In this document: positions 1-10,134 of the stretch, piece by piece | How the letters are laid out: every line of letters begins with the position of its first letter | How positions within the stretch are numbered: the stretch's first letter is position 1 | Assembly (NCBI GenBank): GCA_947184155.2 | Contig: CAMXCT020002335.1 | Span: 59,094 to 123,093, forward strand | Reading direction: 5' to 3' | DNA from: Cladocopium goreaui | Lineage: Eukaryota; Sar; Dinophyceae; Suessiales; Symbiodiniaceae | DNA length: 64,000 bases | The notes under the pieces: model-generated | Database searches by the model: none | Seen by the model: only the letters and a program-made list of their open reading frames with translations | What the model was told of the DNA's origin: nothing | Position numbers and translations under genes: made by a program

Positions 1-525
1 AGGCATAGCAACGGAGAGAGTCATTCGAATCATTGAGCTGACCCAGTGGAAAATTTACCTCCAGGTATCGGCACCGGCAAGAATCAACACTGAAACACTA
101 TGAAACACTGGAATCGGCAAATCGTGGAAACAAAAAAAGACTCAACACTGAAACGCGATTGAAATTTGATGAGGCGGTTGAAAGGTGACTGAAACAGCTA
201 ACAAATCTCAAAGCAAAATAAGATTGGAACTCTTCTGGTATATCACCGAAGGCCTCATCAAAAATGCAGGATTTTGCTGGTGCAACTCGGTGCAACAGTT
301 GCAACATGTTTTTGTTTCTACATCTTCTACATTTTCTACTTGTTGTCTTGTCGTGCGAACGTGTCTCACAAGTCATGGCACAAGCTGAACAGCTCAACAC
401 AGGAGGCCCGGGCTGATTTGGTCACCGGATGCACAATGCCATCCTCCAGTGGGGAGCAATCTGGAACCCTGAAACTTCATAAACCAATGGCCACATAACA
501 ACACTGCTGCCATATTAGTATATAT
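1..525. other. flanking sequence, no gene recognised
   Basis: This stretch lies outside the left LTR. It contains a short run of degenerate ACTGAAAC-type motifs (about 85-165) and several open frames of up to about 100 codons on both strands. They overlap one another and show no recognisable domain. I see no gene here. Confidence 0.5.
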
Positions 526-736
526 TGAGACTGGGTGCCGGTATTTACGCACTCCGTGAGCTTTCGTGTTCTGGATTAGGTAGGATGCCGCAAGTCCTCT
601 TCCGCGCACTCCCGTTGTCCTTCTGTAGCGGTCGGTCGTAGCTTGAGCCAAGCCGCCGGAGCGGGATGCAATTGGAATTATCCCTTGGCTGGCAGACATG
701 ACTGACCTATACACGTATGTGGAGTTGCGTATGGCA
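526..736 (-). repeat. 3' LTR copy
   Basis: Read on the minus strand it begins TGCCATACGC and ends CAGTCTCA, giving the TG..CA ends typical of LTRs. Against the copy at 12264-12471 I count seven substitutions and one 2-bp indel, about 3.4 % divergence. It has no in-frame stop in the frame that translates ASYLIQNTKAHGVRKYRHPV, whereas the other copy has a TAA in that frame. I think this translated string turns up in dinoflagellate gene models as a repeat artefact; that is recall and was not checked. Confidence 0.78.
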
Positions 737-747
737 CCCCCCGCTTC
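737..747 (-). other. candidate polypurine tract
   Basis: On the minus strand GAAGCGGGGGG lies directly against the TG that opens the 3' LTR. This is where a plus-strand-priming polypurine tract belongs. The equivalent place next to the 5' LTR lacks the G run, as expected. Confidence 0.6.
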
Positions 748-1182
748 GAATGATAGTTTGAATTTGGGCGCAGGAGAGTAAACGTCAGGGCTTAAATTTC
801 TCCACCCGTCAATTCCATTCAATTGGCTCCAGTAGCCTTCTTCAAAAACATATCTCCTACACTGGTGCTATCCGGTTCCCCATGCTCGTCGAAAGACTTG
901 CGTGGATCCCCGAATTATGCATCGATCCGCTGGCTTGCCGAAGGACGTGCCTGCTTCACGAATACACCATGCACGAATTAGGATTTACGTCTTGAAGGCT
1001 GGTACTACCAGAGGTTTTACTCTGGCCTTTAAAAAAATAAGCCCAAAGAATATCCCCAACAGCAAGAAAGCAGCGGCCGTAGATCCCAAGCAGTAATTCC
1101 ATATAAGCGTGGTAGTTTTTGTTTCATGACCAAGCAATGCAGGGCATTTTTGCGCCGTCCTGCCCGCCGGGCCCGCCGGCCC
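748..1182. other. element interior, no gene recognised
   Basis: This is unique sequence between the polypurine tract and the CTA array. On the minus strand about 1020-1095 reads as a short hydrophobic stretch (AAAFLLLGIFFGLIF) in one frame. It has no clear start, and other frames are also open, so I do not call it a gene. Confidence 0.4.
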
Positions 1183-1228
1183 CCACTACTACTACTGCTT
1201 CTGCTACAACAACAACAACAACTACTAC

Positions 1229-1287
<59 letters not shown>

Positions 1288-1357
1288 ACTCCTCCTACTC
1301 CTCCTACTACTCCTACTACTCCTACTACTCCTACTACTCCTACTACTCCAACTACTC

Positions 1358-1399
<42 letters not shown>

Positions 1400-1619
1400 G
1401 TACTACTACTACTACTACTACTACTCCTACTACTACTACTAACTCCTCCTACTCCTCCTACTACTCCTACTACTCCTACTACTCCTACTACTACTACTAC
1501 TACTACTACTACTAGTACTACTACTACTACTACTATTACTACTACTACTACTACTGCTACTACTACTACTTCTTACTAACTACTACTACTACTACTTCTA
1601 CTACTACTACTTCTTACTA

Positions 1620-1667
<48 letters not shown>

Positions 1668-1706
1668 TACTAACTACTACTACTACTTCTTACTAACTAC
1701 TACTAC

Positions 1707-1753
<47 letters not shown>

Positions 1754-1754
1754 G

Positions 1755-1800
<46 letters not shown>

Positions 1801-2394
1801 TACTAACTACTACTTCTACTACTTACTACTACTTACTACTACTAACTACTACTTACTACTACTTACTACTACTTACTACTACTTACTACTACTTACTACT
1901 ACTACTTACTACTTACTACTTACTACTTACTACTTACTACTTACTACTTTACTACTTACTACTTACTACTTACTACTTACTACTTACTACTTACTACTTA
2001 CTACTTACTACTTTGTACTTACTACCTACTACTTACTACTTACTACCTACTACTTACTACTTACTACTTGCTACTTGCTACTTGCTACTTGCTACTTGCT
2101 ACTTGCTACTTGCTACTTGCTACTTGCTACTTGCTACTTGCTACTTACTACTTACTACTTACTACTTACTACCTACTACCTACTACCTACTACCTACTAC
2201 CTACTACCTACTACCTACTACCTACTACCTACTACCTACTACCTACTACCTACTACCTACTACCTACTACCTACTACCAACTACCTACTACCTACTACCT
2301 ACTACCTACTACCTACTACCTACTACCTACTACCTACTACCTACTACCTACTACCTACTACCTACTACCTACCACTACTACTACTACTACTACT
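1183..2394. repeat. CTA triplet array grading into 7-mer arrays
   Basis: The left part (1183-1800) is mainly (CTA)n broken by CTC, CAA and TTCTTACTAA interruptions. From about 1820 it becomes 7-bp units: CTACTTA, then CTTGCTA (about 2060-2140), then CTACCTA (about 2170-2370). Neighbouring blocks differ from each other by single bases. The Tyr/Leu/Thr-rich open frames here are translations of the repeat. Confidence 0.95.
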
Positions 2395-2520
2395 AGAAGT
2401 ATTAATAGTACGCGCGGGTTCCGCGCGTTATGCGCGTTTCGCGCGGGTTCTGCGCGTGTTGTTCTGCGCGGGTTCCGCGCGCGTCGTCGCATTCAATTTT
2501 CTTCAAAAAGTTAATAACAA
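2395..2520. repeat. GC-rich dispersed repeat, copy 1
   Basis: It opens with AGAAGTATTAATAGTACGCG, continues with several GCGCGGGTTC motifs, and closes with CATTCAATTTTCTTCAA. The same arrangement recurs at 2818-2933, each time directly after a CTA array. Confidence 0.8.
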
Positions 2521-2595
2521 CGAAAATCATTACTACCTTTACTAATTATAATTTCATCAATTTTACGATTAGTATCATTTCTACTACATCTGCGA

Positions 2596-2624
2596 TGTTA
2601 TTATTACTACTACTACTACGACTG

Positions 2625-2668
<44 letters not shown>

Positions 2669-2774
2669 GCTACTGCTACTGCTACTGCTACTGCTACTGC
2701 TACTGTTACTGCTGCTACTACTACTACTACCACTACTACTACTACTACTATTACTACTACTACGAGTACTAGTT

Positions 2775-2812
<38 letters not shown>

Positions 2813-2817
2813 GCTAC
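2596..2817. repeat. CTA/CTG triplet array
   Basis: Mostly (CTA)n, with a (CTACTG)n block at about 2665-2705. Leucine, serine or valine runs in the open frames are products of the repeat. Confidence 0.95.
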
Positions 2818-2933
2818 TAGAAGTATTACTAGTACGCGCGTCTGCGTTTTGCGCGGGTTCCGCACGTGTTGTTCTGCGCGGGTTCGGCGCGTGTAGCCGC
2901 ATTCAAATTTCTTCAAGAAATTACTATATTACG
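2818..2933. repeat. GC-rich dispersed repeat, copy 2
   Basis: Second copy of the block at 2395-2520, with AGAAGTATTACTAGTACGCG, GCGCGGGTTC motifs and CATTCAAATTTCTTCAAG in the same order. Confidence 0.8.
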
Positions 2934-2944
2934 ACGAATATTAC

Positions 2945-3862
2945 TACTTGGGAACCTTTACATAATAACCTTGGGGACCTTGAGAACATTTACGTGGAAA
3001 ACTTAGGAACCTTGAGGGAACCTTTACAATACAACCTTGGGAACCTTGACAACCTTTACTTGGGAAACTTGGGAATCTTGATGGAACCTTTACAATGCAA
3101 CCTTGGAAAGCTTGAGGAAACCTTGACAATATAACCTTGGAACCCTTGAGAACCTTTACAATGTAACCTTGGGAACCTTGAGGGAACCTTTACAATGCAA
3201 CCTTGGAAAGCTTGAGGAAGCCTTGACAATATAACCTTGGAACCCTTGAGAACCTTTTACAATGTAACCTTGGGAACCTTGAGGGAACCTTTACAATACA
3301 ACCTTGGGAATTGGGAACCTTGGAAAACTTGGGAACCTTCAGGGAACCTTGAAGAAACCTTGAAGGAACCTTGAGGGTACCTTTTGGGAACCTTGAGCGA
3401 AACTTGACAATCTAACCTTGGGAATCTTATAGAAACCTTTTGAATGTCACCTTGGGAACCTGGACAACGTTTACTTGGGAACCTTTACATAATAATCTTG
3501 GGAACCTTGACAACCTTTACTTGGAAAACTTGGGAACCTTGCAGGGAACCTTGAAGGAACCTTGAGGGAACCTTTTGGGAACCTTTTGGGAACCTTGAGG
3601 GAACCTTGTGGAACCTTGGGAACCTTTCGAACCTTGAGGGAACCTTGGGAACCTTTACTTGGGAACCTTTACTTGGGAACCTTTACTTGGGAACCTTTAA
3701 TTGGGAACCTTTACTTGGGAACCTTTACTTGGGAACCTGGGAACCTGGGAACCTGGGAACCTTTACTTGGGAACCTGGGAACTTTGGGAACCTTTACTTG
3801 GGAACCTGGGAACCTTTACTTGGGAACCTTTACTTGGAACCTGGGAACCTTGGGGGAATGGG
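2945..3862. repeat. GGAACCTT minisatellite
   Basis: This is a degenerate tandem array built from GGAACCTTTACTTG, GGAACCTTGAGG and GGAACCTGG variants. Homogeneity rises towards 3650-3850, where ACTTGGGAACCTTT is repeated with little change. Its open frames (GNLYLGTFTWEP-type) merely reflect the repeat. It lies just after the end of the minus-strand coding region of the LTR unit. Confidence 0.93.
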
Positions 3863-3961
3863 TTTTGGAGCTGCTCCGGTCTGCTCCGAAACCTTTACTA
3901 TGGCTGAAGACCCCAAAGCTTCTGCTGTTGGGGAAAAATAGGGCTTGAACTACTCCGGCTC

Positions 3962-4560
3962 TCAGGTGCCTCTCAGGTGCTCTTTGGGATGATCTTCGGC
4001 ATCTACTTCGCTTTTCGAGCTTTCTTCCTCTTCGAAGCTCCTGGACGTGGCTGATTCGGAGGCATCGGGTGCTTCTTGGCTGCCGGAAGCAATGGCGCGC
4101 ATGTAATTCATGTGGCGTTCTCGCTCCTCTTGATCAAGATGTGCAGTTTGGGCGATCATCTGACGCTCCCTCTTCAGGGCTGATAGCTGTTTCGCCTCAT
4201 GCTGTTGCATAAGTTGATCTGGTAGCAGTAGTCCTTGATTCACTAGCGTCAACGATCCGGAGTAGGTTCTGACCTTCTTGATCACTGCGCAGAAGATAGA
4301 TACCGGGTCGATGTGCATATGATCCTCCAATAGGTAGTTGGTCCTAGTAGTCGTAGCTCCTCACGCCAAACGTTCCAAGGATCAATTTTCTCACAATAGA
4401 TGAGCTTCTCCTCCTGAGTGCCTCCCTCTCCTTGTCACTCATGTTGGGATCGTCGGCAAATATCGTGGTGGAGCTCGCAGGTTTCATGCCCGTCTCGACC
4501 AGGTGCTTCATCAATCTGCACAAAATTCGTGTGCCAATCGTTCCTCACAAGTGCACCTCT
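3962..4560 (-). pseudogene. C-terminal helical part of the element protein
   Basis: Minus-strand frame 4330-3962 encodes about 122 residues: HIDPVSIFCAVIKKVRTYSG, then a charged helix with ALKRERQMIAQ and DQEERERHMNYMRA, then an acidic Ser/Glu tail ending in a stop at 3962. Just upstream a different frame (about 4550-4345) encodes MKPASSTTIFADDPNMSDKE followed by EALRRRSSSIVRKLILGTFG. The two join only across a stop and a frame change. It lies downstream of the zinc-ribbon ORF at 4585-5616, in the same orientation, and is probably the tail of the same protein. Function is unknown. The helix may be a short coiled coil. Frame changes suggest decay or sequencing indels. Confidence 0.45.
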
Positions 4561-4584
4561 CCGTTTCTTCCTCCGATTTCTCCT

Positions 4585-5616
4585 TCACTGGACTCTGGAC
4601 TTCTTCTTCTCAAACAAGGCTTTCATGTCTTCTTCCCTTGGAGGTTTCAGTTCGCCATGCTTGTCCCTCCCGAGGTAAGGATGGTAGCTATCGAATTCAG
4701 GTATGGTACCTTGATTGATAACTCTCTCCTTGTATTCTGTTGTGTCCATGTCGACCATGAAGGAATAGACTGACTTGCAGCTCGCTTTGAGGTGTGTTAT
4801 GATGACCACGTCAATAACGCGTGCTGCCCCGTCAGTGGTGCATTCAATGATGCATCCGGGAACCAGTCGGATTGCCCACATAGGAAAAGGATTGGCTTTT
4901 GCTTGGTCGATCATCATTCTGATCGTCACCGGTGTCCATGCTGTCATCCGTGCGATCTGGATACTTGTGCTCCTCATGCAATCATGCTCAGCTTGTTGAT
5001 GTCTGGCAGTTGCTTTTGCTTTTCGGATGAGCTCATCGACCTCTTCCTGGTCCACGTCGACGTCCTCATCCTGTTGTTGACCGTCATCTCCTGGGAGGTC
5101 ATCGGATCCGCCATCAGCTCGTTGAAGTTGTTGTTCATCTTCTGTCTGGGTCCTCTCTCCGTAGCTCAGGAGGGTTCCTCGGCAGTTCAGGCAGATTGTG
5201 AGACCATGTGGGGTCTCGAACAGGCATGCTGGACACATCACTCTGCCAGCTTCCTTCGAGGTGTAGTTCTCCGCCAGGAATGTCACGACCCTGCTCCTCA
5301 GTGGGTCACTGGGGGTGAGGGTTTGGGTTCCGCCTGCTTCAAGCGCTGCCAGGTCCTTCTTGAACTCGTCGTGGAACAAGATGCCAACATCGTGCTGGAT
5401 CTCAACGACTGGGCAACTTTCAGCATTCTTCCTTGATGCTACTCGTGTTGGATCTCTGCACTCCCTGATCAACTGGCTTCCTCCGTTCTCGATCGAGAGC
5501 CGGCTCCATTCATGGTGGTTGTCATGGTACCAGGCTCCAATCGATGCGGAGTACGGCACTTTGTGATCTCTCACCAGTTGCTGCGAAGCATTGACGAGAC
5601 CCCTATTGTGCAACAC
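4585..5616 (-). CDS. KptA-like C-terminal half with zinc ribbon
   Basis: This is the longest clean frame in the coding part, 343 residues. The N-terminal part has VPYSASIGAWYHDNHHEWSR and a segment ending SCPVVEIQHDVGILFHDEF. About residues 130-150 hold a CxxC..CxxC zinc-ribbon-like motif: CPAC, then TPHGLTICLNC. An acidic Gln/Asp linker follows (DDGQQQDEDVDVDQEEVDE), then a region with MWAIRLVPGCIIECTTDGAA and a Tyr/Lys-rich end. The upstream frame at 5690-5905 carries a KptA/Tpt1-like HVTEIRN..REGLRPGG segment, so this is probably the second half of one RNA 2'-phosphotransferase-like protein. The frame between about 5690 and 5616 is broken. The first ATG at 5616 is unlikely to be the true start. 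KptA/Tpt1 enzymes transfer a 2'-phosphate from RNA to NAD; activity is not shown here. Confidence 0.55.
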   Translation of the reverse strand: MLHNRGLVNASQQLVRDHKVPYSASIGAWYHDNHHEWSRLSIENGGSQLIRECRDPTRVASRKNAESCPVVEIQHDVGILFHDEFKKDLAALEAGGTQTLTPSDPLRSRVVTFLAENYTSKEAGRVMCPACLFETPHGLTICLNCRGTLLSYGERTQTEDEQQLQRADGGSDDLPGDDGQQQDEDVDVDQEEVDELIRKAKATARHQQAEHDCMRSTSIQIARMTAWTPVTIRMMIDQAKANPFPMWAIRLVPGCIIECTTDGAARVIDVVIITHLKASCKSVYSFMVDMDTTEYKERVINQGTIPEFDSYHPYLGRDKHGELKPPREEDMKALFEKKKSRVQ

Positions 5617-5689
5617 GGTGCGCGCATGGAAAGCTATGGGCGAAAGCTATGGCGACCCATGCCAAGCTGAAGTGTGTCAGCTTCGATCC

Positions 5690-6537
5690 CAACACGTATT
5701 TGAACCTTCTGTCCCCAGGTGCCAGGGGTTGAAGAAAATCTGCATCCTACCTCCTCGTCTCCCCCCAGGCCGTAGCCCTTCTCGAATCATGTCGAGGTTC
5801 CTGATCTCAGTGACGTGGAAGCAATACTTGAACATCCCTGTGAATTCTGATGTCAACGAATGCTGGATCTTTTCCAGCTCAAGCTTCAGACTTCCAGGCC
5901 TTGATCAATGCGCACTTGGATCTCGGATTGCACTGGGAGCCAAGTAAATCCCCGATCCATCCTCAGGGATGAGCCGTTGCATTACTACTGTATCGACAAC
6001 CAGCTCGCCCACGAGGAAGTCGTCTGGCACCGTGAACGTCTCGTTGAGGGCGTAGCACAAGAACTGCCATCTCACTCTTCTCTTCCTCTGGTACTCAGTC
6101 CACTGCATCCTGATAAGTTGCTTGATTTGGTGTCCGATCGTGGGTGCCGTGTGGTTGCCGTCGGGGCCGAGATTGTCCGTTGCTGCCTTGTCATACACGA
6201 CTTCATTTTCCATGAAGTCGTGGATGTCGACCCATCCACCTCAGACCGGGGAAGTGTCAATTTGGTAGTCCTTCTCCCAGTGTCTTCCAACATGATGTCG
6301 TAGGACTTTGTTGACTCTGTGGCGAAGGCTGATTTCCCAGTTGGCCATGAAGAGGGACTCATTCTCTCTGTTGTCACCTGGGCTGTATCGGAGTCCGTTG
6401 CCTGCGACGGTTGTTGCCTTGAGGATGCCTCCATAGATCGGTAGAGTTTTGAGGCATCCAATGCGAGTCCTGATGTTCCCAACTTCTTGTACACCGGGTG
6501 GTCTGACGCAGCAGGCGCATCCATGGCCAACTCGCAT
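5690..6537 (-). pseudogene. KptA/Tpt1-like N-terminal half, broken
   Basis: Three minus-strand segments make one protein-like stretch. Positions 6537-6241 include KTLPIYGGILKATTVAGNG and FMANWEISLRHRVNKVLR. Positions 6213-5910 include IKQLIRMQWTEYQRKRRVRW and end IRDPSAH. After an in-frame TGA near 5908, the same frame continues as LELEKIQHSLTSEFTG and then YCFHVTEIRNLDMIREGLRP followed by GGRRGGRMQIFFNPW (about 5826-5722). The H-x-T..I..GL.PGG..R pattern resembles the NAD/2'-phosphate-binding start of KptA/Tpt1 enzymes. Frame changes occur near 6430, 6230 and 5690. Family assignment rests on motif recall and has not been tested. Confidence 0.45.
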
Positions 6538-7046
6538 GACATCACCGTCCCGTTTTCTCCGGCAATGTTCAGGATCTCATCCAGTTCTGCGTGATTGGCT
6601 GGGCCGTCTCTATCCACACGGGCTCCATGGACTCGGTTTCCGATATCGATCAACGTAAGAGGGGTGGAGTACATAATTTCATCTTGTTTTCCTGATGGGT
6701 GCTTCGATTTCTCCCTCTCTTGTTGTTGATCCTCTTCCGCCCCGTCTTTCTCCTGTCTCTCCTCTGCTTCTACCCTCTTCTTGGCGAGGATGTCGCGGAG
6801 CTTATTGAGGGCGTTCTTGACGTCATCTGATCCCTCGGCTTTGCAGTCGTATTCAGCGTGACCGCTCTGACCGCATTTGATGCAGCTGTTCTCGTCCGCA
6901 GTTCGGAAGAATGCGCCGATTGCGTTGATGACTTCCTCTCTCTCAGCAGAGATCTCTTCTTCCTCATCGACTTCTGGAGGGGTGCCTGCCGCACTGGCAG
7001 AGGTGGATCCCGGGTCGGCCGAAGGACCTGCCCGTTCCCCGTTCAC
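6430..7046 (-). CDS. CCHC zinc-knuckle segment
   Basis: Minus-strand frame from ATG 7046. Residues 1-40 are Ser/Ala/Pro- and Glu-rich (PPEVDEEEEISAER). About residues 57-70 contain CIKCGQSGHAEYDC, an exact CX2CX4HX4C zinc knuckle of the type found in retroviral and retrotransposon Gag and in RNA-binding proteins. A charged helix follows (LRDILAKKRVEAEERQEK, then EEDQQQEREKSKHPSGK), then MYSTPLTLIDIGNRVHGARV and DEILNIAGENGTVMSCELAM. The frame stays open to 6072, but after about 6430 it loses protein character, and the neighbouring frame (6537-6241) takes over. A zinc knuckle inside an LTR-bounded unit could serve as a Gag nucleocapsid-like domain; that role is an inference. Confidence 0.5.
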
Positions 7047-7049
7047 CTT

Positions 7050-7341
7050 TTCCGCTTCCCCCCATTAGGTCATTCGTTGGCATTCTCGTAGATCTCGATG
7101 AGCTTGGCCATCTCGCCGTCAGTGACGATGGTCATCCCTAGGATTCCGAGAAACCGGACATTGCCGCAAAATCTGGTCCATGGCTTCGTGCTCGAAGTGG
7201 GTGGTGTCCACGTGGCCGACCTTGTTGCGCTTGGTGTTCCAAGTCGAAGCAGATCTTGAGAATCCCAGGGCCATGTTGATTGACGCTTCAAGTCCAGCCA
7301 GAAGCTTTAGGAAGAACTTGGTCAGCCACAGGCTGAGAATC
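7050..7341 (-). pseudogene. coding segment between intron and zinc-knuckle frame
   Basis: On the minus strand one frame reads KFFLKLLAGLEASINMALG, then, after a frame change near 7265, KRNKVGHVDTTHFEHEAMDQ. A second change near 7160 leads to LGMTIVTDGEMAKLIEIYEN and a stop at 7070, just ahead of ATG 7046. The pieces look like one protein with single-base indels. No family recognised. Confidence 0.35.
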
Positions 7342-7707
7342 CTGGAAATATTTATTTTGTCATTTGTTTGTCATGTTTCTGTCATTTTGGCCTTGTCATT
7401 TTTTTGTCATTCCTAAATTCTACCTGTCATTGTTCTGTCATTTTTCTGCCATTTTTGAATAAATTTGTTGGTTTCATGCTTGAAAAGTAAAGAAATTTTC
7501 GAAAAATCAAAGAAATCATTTTTAAAAAAAATAGCAGAAAAATGACAGAAAAATGATTAAAACATGGCAGAAAAATGACAGGGACAAATGACAGGACCAA
7601 CAAAAAATGACAGAAGCAAACACAAAAAAATGACCATGCAAACGACAAAATAATTATGTTCATGTACCCCAGTGTGTGGCTGCAAGCGCCTTCTAACAGA
7701 AGCTCAC
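7342..7707 (-). other. candidate intron with internal inverted repeat
   Basis: On the minus strand the donor is CCAG/GTGAGC (7707) and the acceptor TTTCCAG/GATT (7342), so both junctions read CCAGG. The interior is AT-rich. It carries TGTCATTTTTCTG motifs at about 7360-7460 and their reverse complements (CAGAAAAATGACAG-like) at about 7535-7615, so it can fold back on itself. Flanking DNA on both sides is protein-like. Joining at this point still leaves a frame problem downstream. Confidence 0.45.
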
Positions 7708-9060
7708 CTGGATCAGCTGTGGAATTGAGCACTTTGATGTGCCCTTTGCTCATGTTGGCAATGTCAAGCATGCCAAGCCACATCTCCACCACGTCCCCAC
7801 ATTTCTCTGCCTTGGGGTTTTCGACTTCAATGAAGCTGTCGCACATCACCTTCTTGAGGTAGCCGGTGTAGAAGACATTTTCGTAGTCTTTGGCAACTCG
7901 GTATGCCCATCTGACATGTAGGCCACCCTCAACGTCGAGGATCATGTCCTCTCTGATGCAGAAGTATTGACGTCCTCTGCCGCTGCCTCCTTTGAAAATC
8001 TGGTGAGTCCTGTCCCTGGGCATCCTCACCACCCCATAGTGCGACAGGGCCTTAATGATGCATTCGCCAAATTGGACATCTTGTTCACGACCACTGCATC
8101 GGCAATGTTGATCAAGAACTTCATGAAGTCATTTGAACGATGAACGATGGCTCCTTGGCCCTCGAGGACCATCAGTATGTTCTTTGCTGTCGCAGCCATC
8201 TTTTGATGACCTGGTTCCTTTGCGACTCTGGCGGGTGCAACATGTAGAGTCTGGTCACATCGTTGGCACTGCAAACCATGCATTTCTTGGAGCAGCAGTG
8301 ATCATACAACATCTTCTCCACCGGGGTGGTTTGTTCGGTGGAAGATTGGTGCCCCGGGCAGGTGATGTGCTCGCACTTGGTATGGTCCAAAAAGAACCAT
8401 GTGTCCACATTCTCCACCGTGATCTCGGGGATGATGTTCCTGATGTTAACTTCGGTCCCACGTGCCTTGCTCCTTGTTGCCTGATCAGAGGATCTGGCTC
8501 CTCCGACTCATTCTCCAGTCCCAGCCTCCTGAGACGAGTCTCGGTCATTTGCAGCGCCAGTGCCACGGTTGATGTCAATCACAGTGGGGTCCAGTGGGGC
8601 GTTTCTGCAGGTTGTCGAGTGGCAGTCTGTTGAGTGGCACCTCCACCCCAAGGGAACTGTTTGCAGCGATGCCGTTCAGAGCTTTGACATCGGTAGGATT
8701 GAGGGAACACATCATTAGCGCCTTCTGCCTGAAGAGAAACTTCTCCATCACGCAAAGACGCCCTTCCTGTCGCTGTTGGAGGTCCGTTGGCTGTAATGGC
8801 AGCCGCCGTGAGCAAACAACAATCTCCAGAAGTTGTCGTTGTTCACAGAAGAGCTCGTCAACACATCGTAGACTTCGTTCGACGTGTCCGTGAAACTGTG
8901 TGGGACGCCATGGAACTTCGCGTCCTTGCACAGGTGAATGAAGATGGGCCTTGATGTGACCGCATCGATCTCCTTGATCTTGTTGGCGAAGATGTCAGTG
9001 AACCCCTTCTCCACCCAAATGTTGTATGGAGGTGCGTTGCCCATCAAGAAGCTAAAGGAG
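7708..9060 (-). pseudogene. Cys/His-rich protein segment, multiply frameshifted
   Basis: Successive minus-strand frames read as one protein. About 9047-8790 gives MGNAPPYNIWVEKGFTDIF with an IFIHLCKDAKFHGVPHSF stretch. About 8770-8590 gives VMEKFLFRQKALMMCSLNP. About 8417-8175 gives ENVDTWFFLDHTKCEHITC, YDHCCSKKCMVCSAND and YMLHPPESQRNQVIKRW. About 8200-8050 gives NILMVLEGQGAIVHRSNDF. About 8032-7710 gives GRGRQYFCIREDMILDVEGG, RWAYRVAKDYENVFYTGYLK and GDVVEMWLGMLDIANMSKG. The spacing of Cys and His at 8380-8270 suggests metal binding. Frame changes occur about every 150-300 bp. No family recognised. It ends at a good splice donor at 7707. Confidence 0.45.
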
Positions 9061-9089
9061 ATCCAAATGTGACAAGTGACGTTCTCCTC

Positions 9090-10130
9090 AGGCGAAATAA
9101 GAGTCGTATTTTCCTGTCTTCAAATCCTGAACCATGGAGTCGTTCAAACAATAGGCATCTTGTTTCCCTGCGTCCATTTCCCGACACAGGGAAGAGTTCA
9201 AATAATCGGTGTTTTCCCTTGTATCAAGGGAAATAAGGATCTTATCTTCCTTCTTTTCGGGAAACATCCAGCAAATCAAATGATATCTGTTCTTTCTTGA
9301 CCTAAATTTAGGGAAATAAGGATCTTATTTCCCGTCCATTTCCCGAAACAGTGCGTAGTGCACATTATTATGTGGCTTCTCTCTGCTTGTATGAGGGGAA
9401 ATAAGGACCTTACTTCCCTTCTTTCATTTTCGGCAGCATCGAGTAGTTCAAATAGTTTGCGTTTTTTTCTTGATTTATATTTGAAAAAATAAAGCTCTTA
9501 TTTTCCTGCTTCCATTTTATGTGTCTTTTCTTTACGTATATGAAGGGTCTTATTTCCCTTCTTTGCCGCAACATTGAGTAGTTCAAAACAATATGTCTTT
9601 TCTTGACTTGTAGGGGAAATAAGGATCTTATTTTCCTTCTTTCCCGACACATGGAGTAATTCAAACAATATGTCTATTGTTTATTTCTATTTGGGGAAAT
9701 AAGGATATGATTTCCCTTCTTTCATTGTCCGAAGCATCAAGTGAAATGAGGATCGTTTTTACCTTCTTTCATTTCCCGACACAGGGAGTAGTTCAAATAA
9801 TATGCATCTGTTTTTCTTTTCTTATCAAGGGAAAAAAGATCTTATCTTATGATATCTGTTCTTGCTTGACCTATTTTCTTCCATTTCCCGAAACATCGCG
9901 TAGTGCACATATTATTTGGTTTCTCCCTGCTTACATGAGGGGAAATAAGACCCTCATTTCCCTTCTTTCATCTTCGGCAGCATCCAATATTGATTTATAT
10001 TAGGGGAAATAAGAATCGTATTTTCCTGTCTTCATTTCCTGCGCCATGGAGTCGTTCAAAGTTTAAACAATATGTTTTTTTTCTTGCCTTATATATTAGG
10101 AAATAGGCATCTTATTCCAATGCGTCCATT
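9090..10130 (-). repeat. palindrome-bearing tandem array, probable intron
   Basis: About ten degenerate units of roughly 80-130 bp, each with the near-palindrome AAATAAGGATCTTATTT and a TTTCCCGACACAGGGAGTAG or GGAGTCGTTCAAA segment. The first (about 9096) and last (about 10003) units resemble each other most. It separates two minus-strand coding blocks: the coiled coil ends near 10135 (NQKLRDELAEQEARAG), and the next begins near 9060. An intron is the simplest reading. Exact splice sites are not settled. Confidence 0.6.
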
Positions 10131-10134
10131 TCCA

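Noticed and set aside
2430-3134. 234-codon plus-strand frame with a long leucine run
   Set aside because: It spans a CTA triplet array, a GC-rich repeat and the GGAACCTT minisatellite; composition is repeat-driven.
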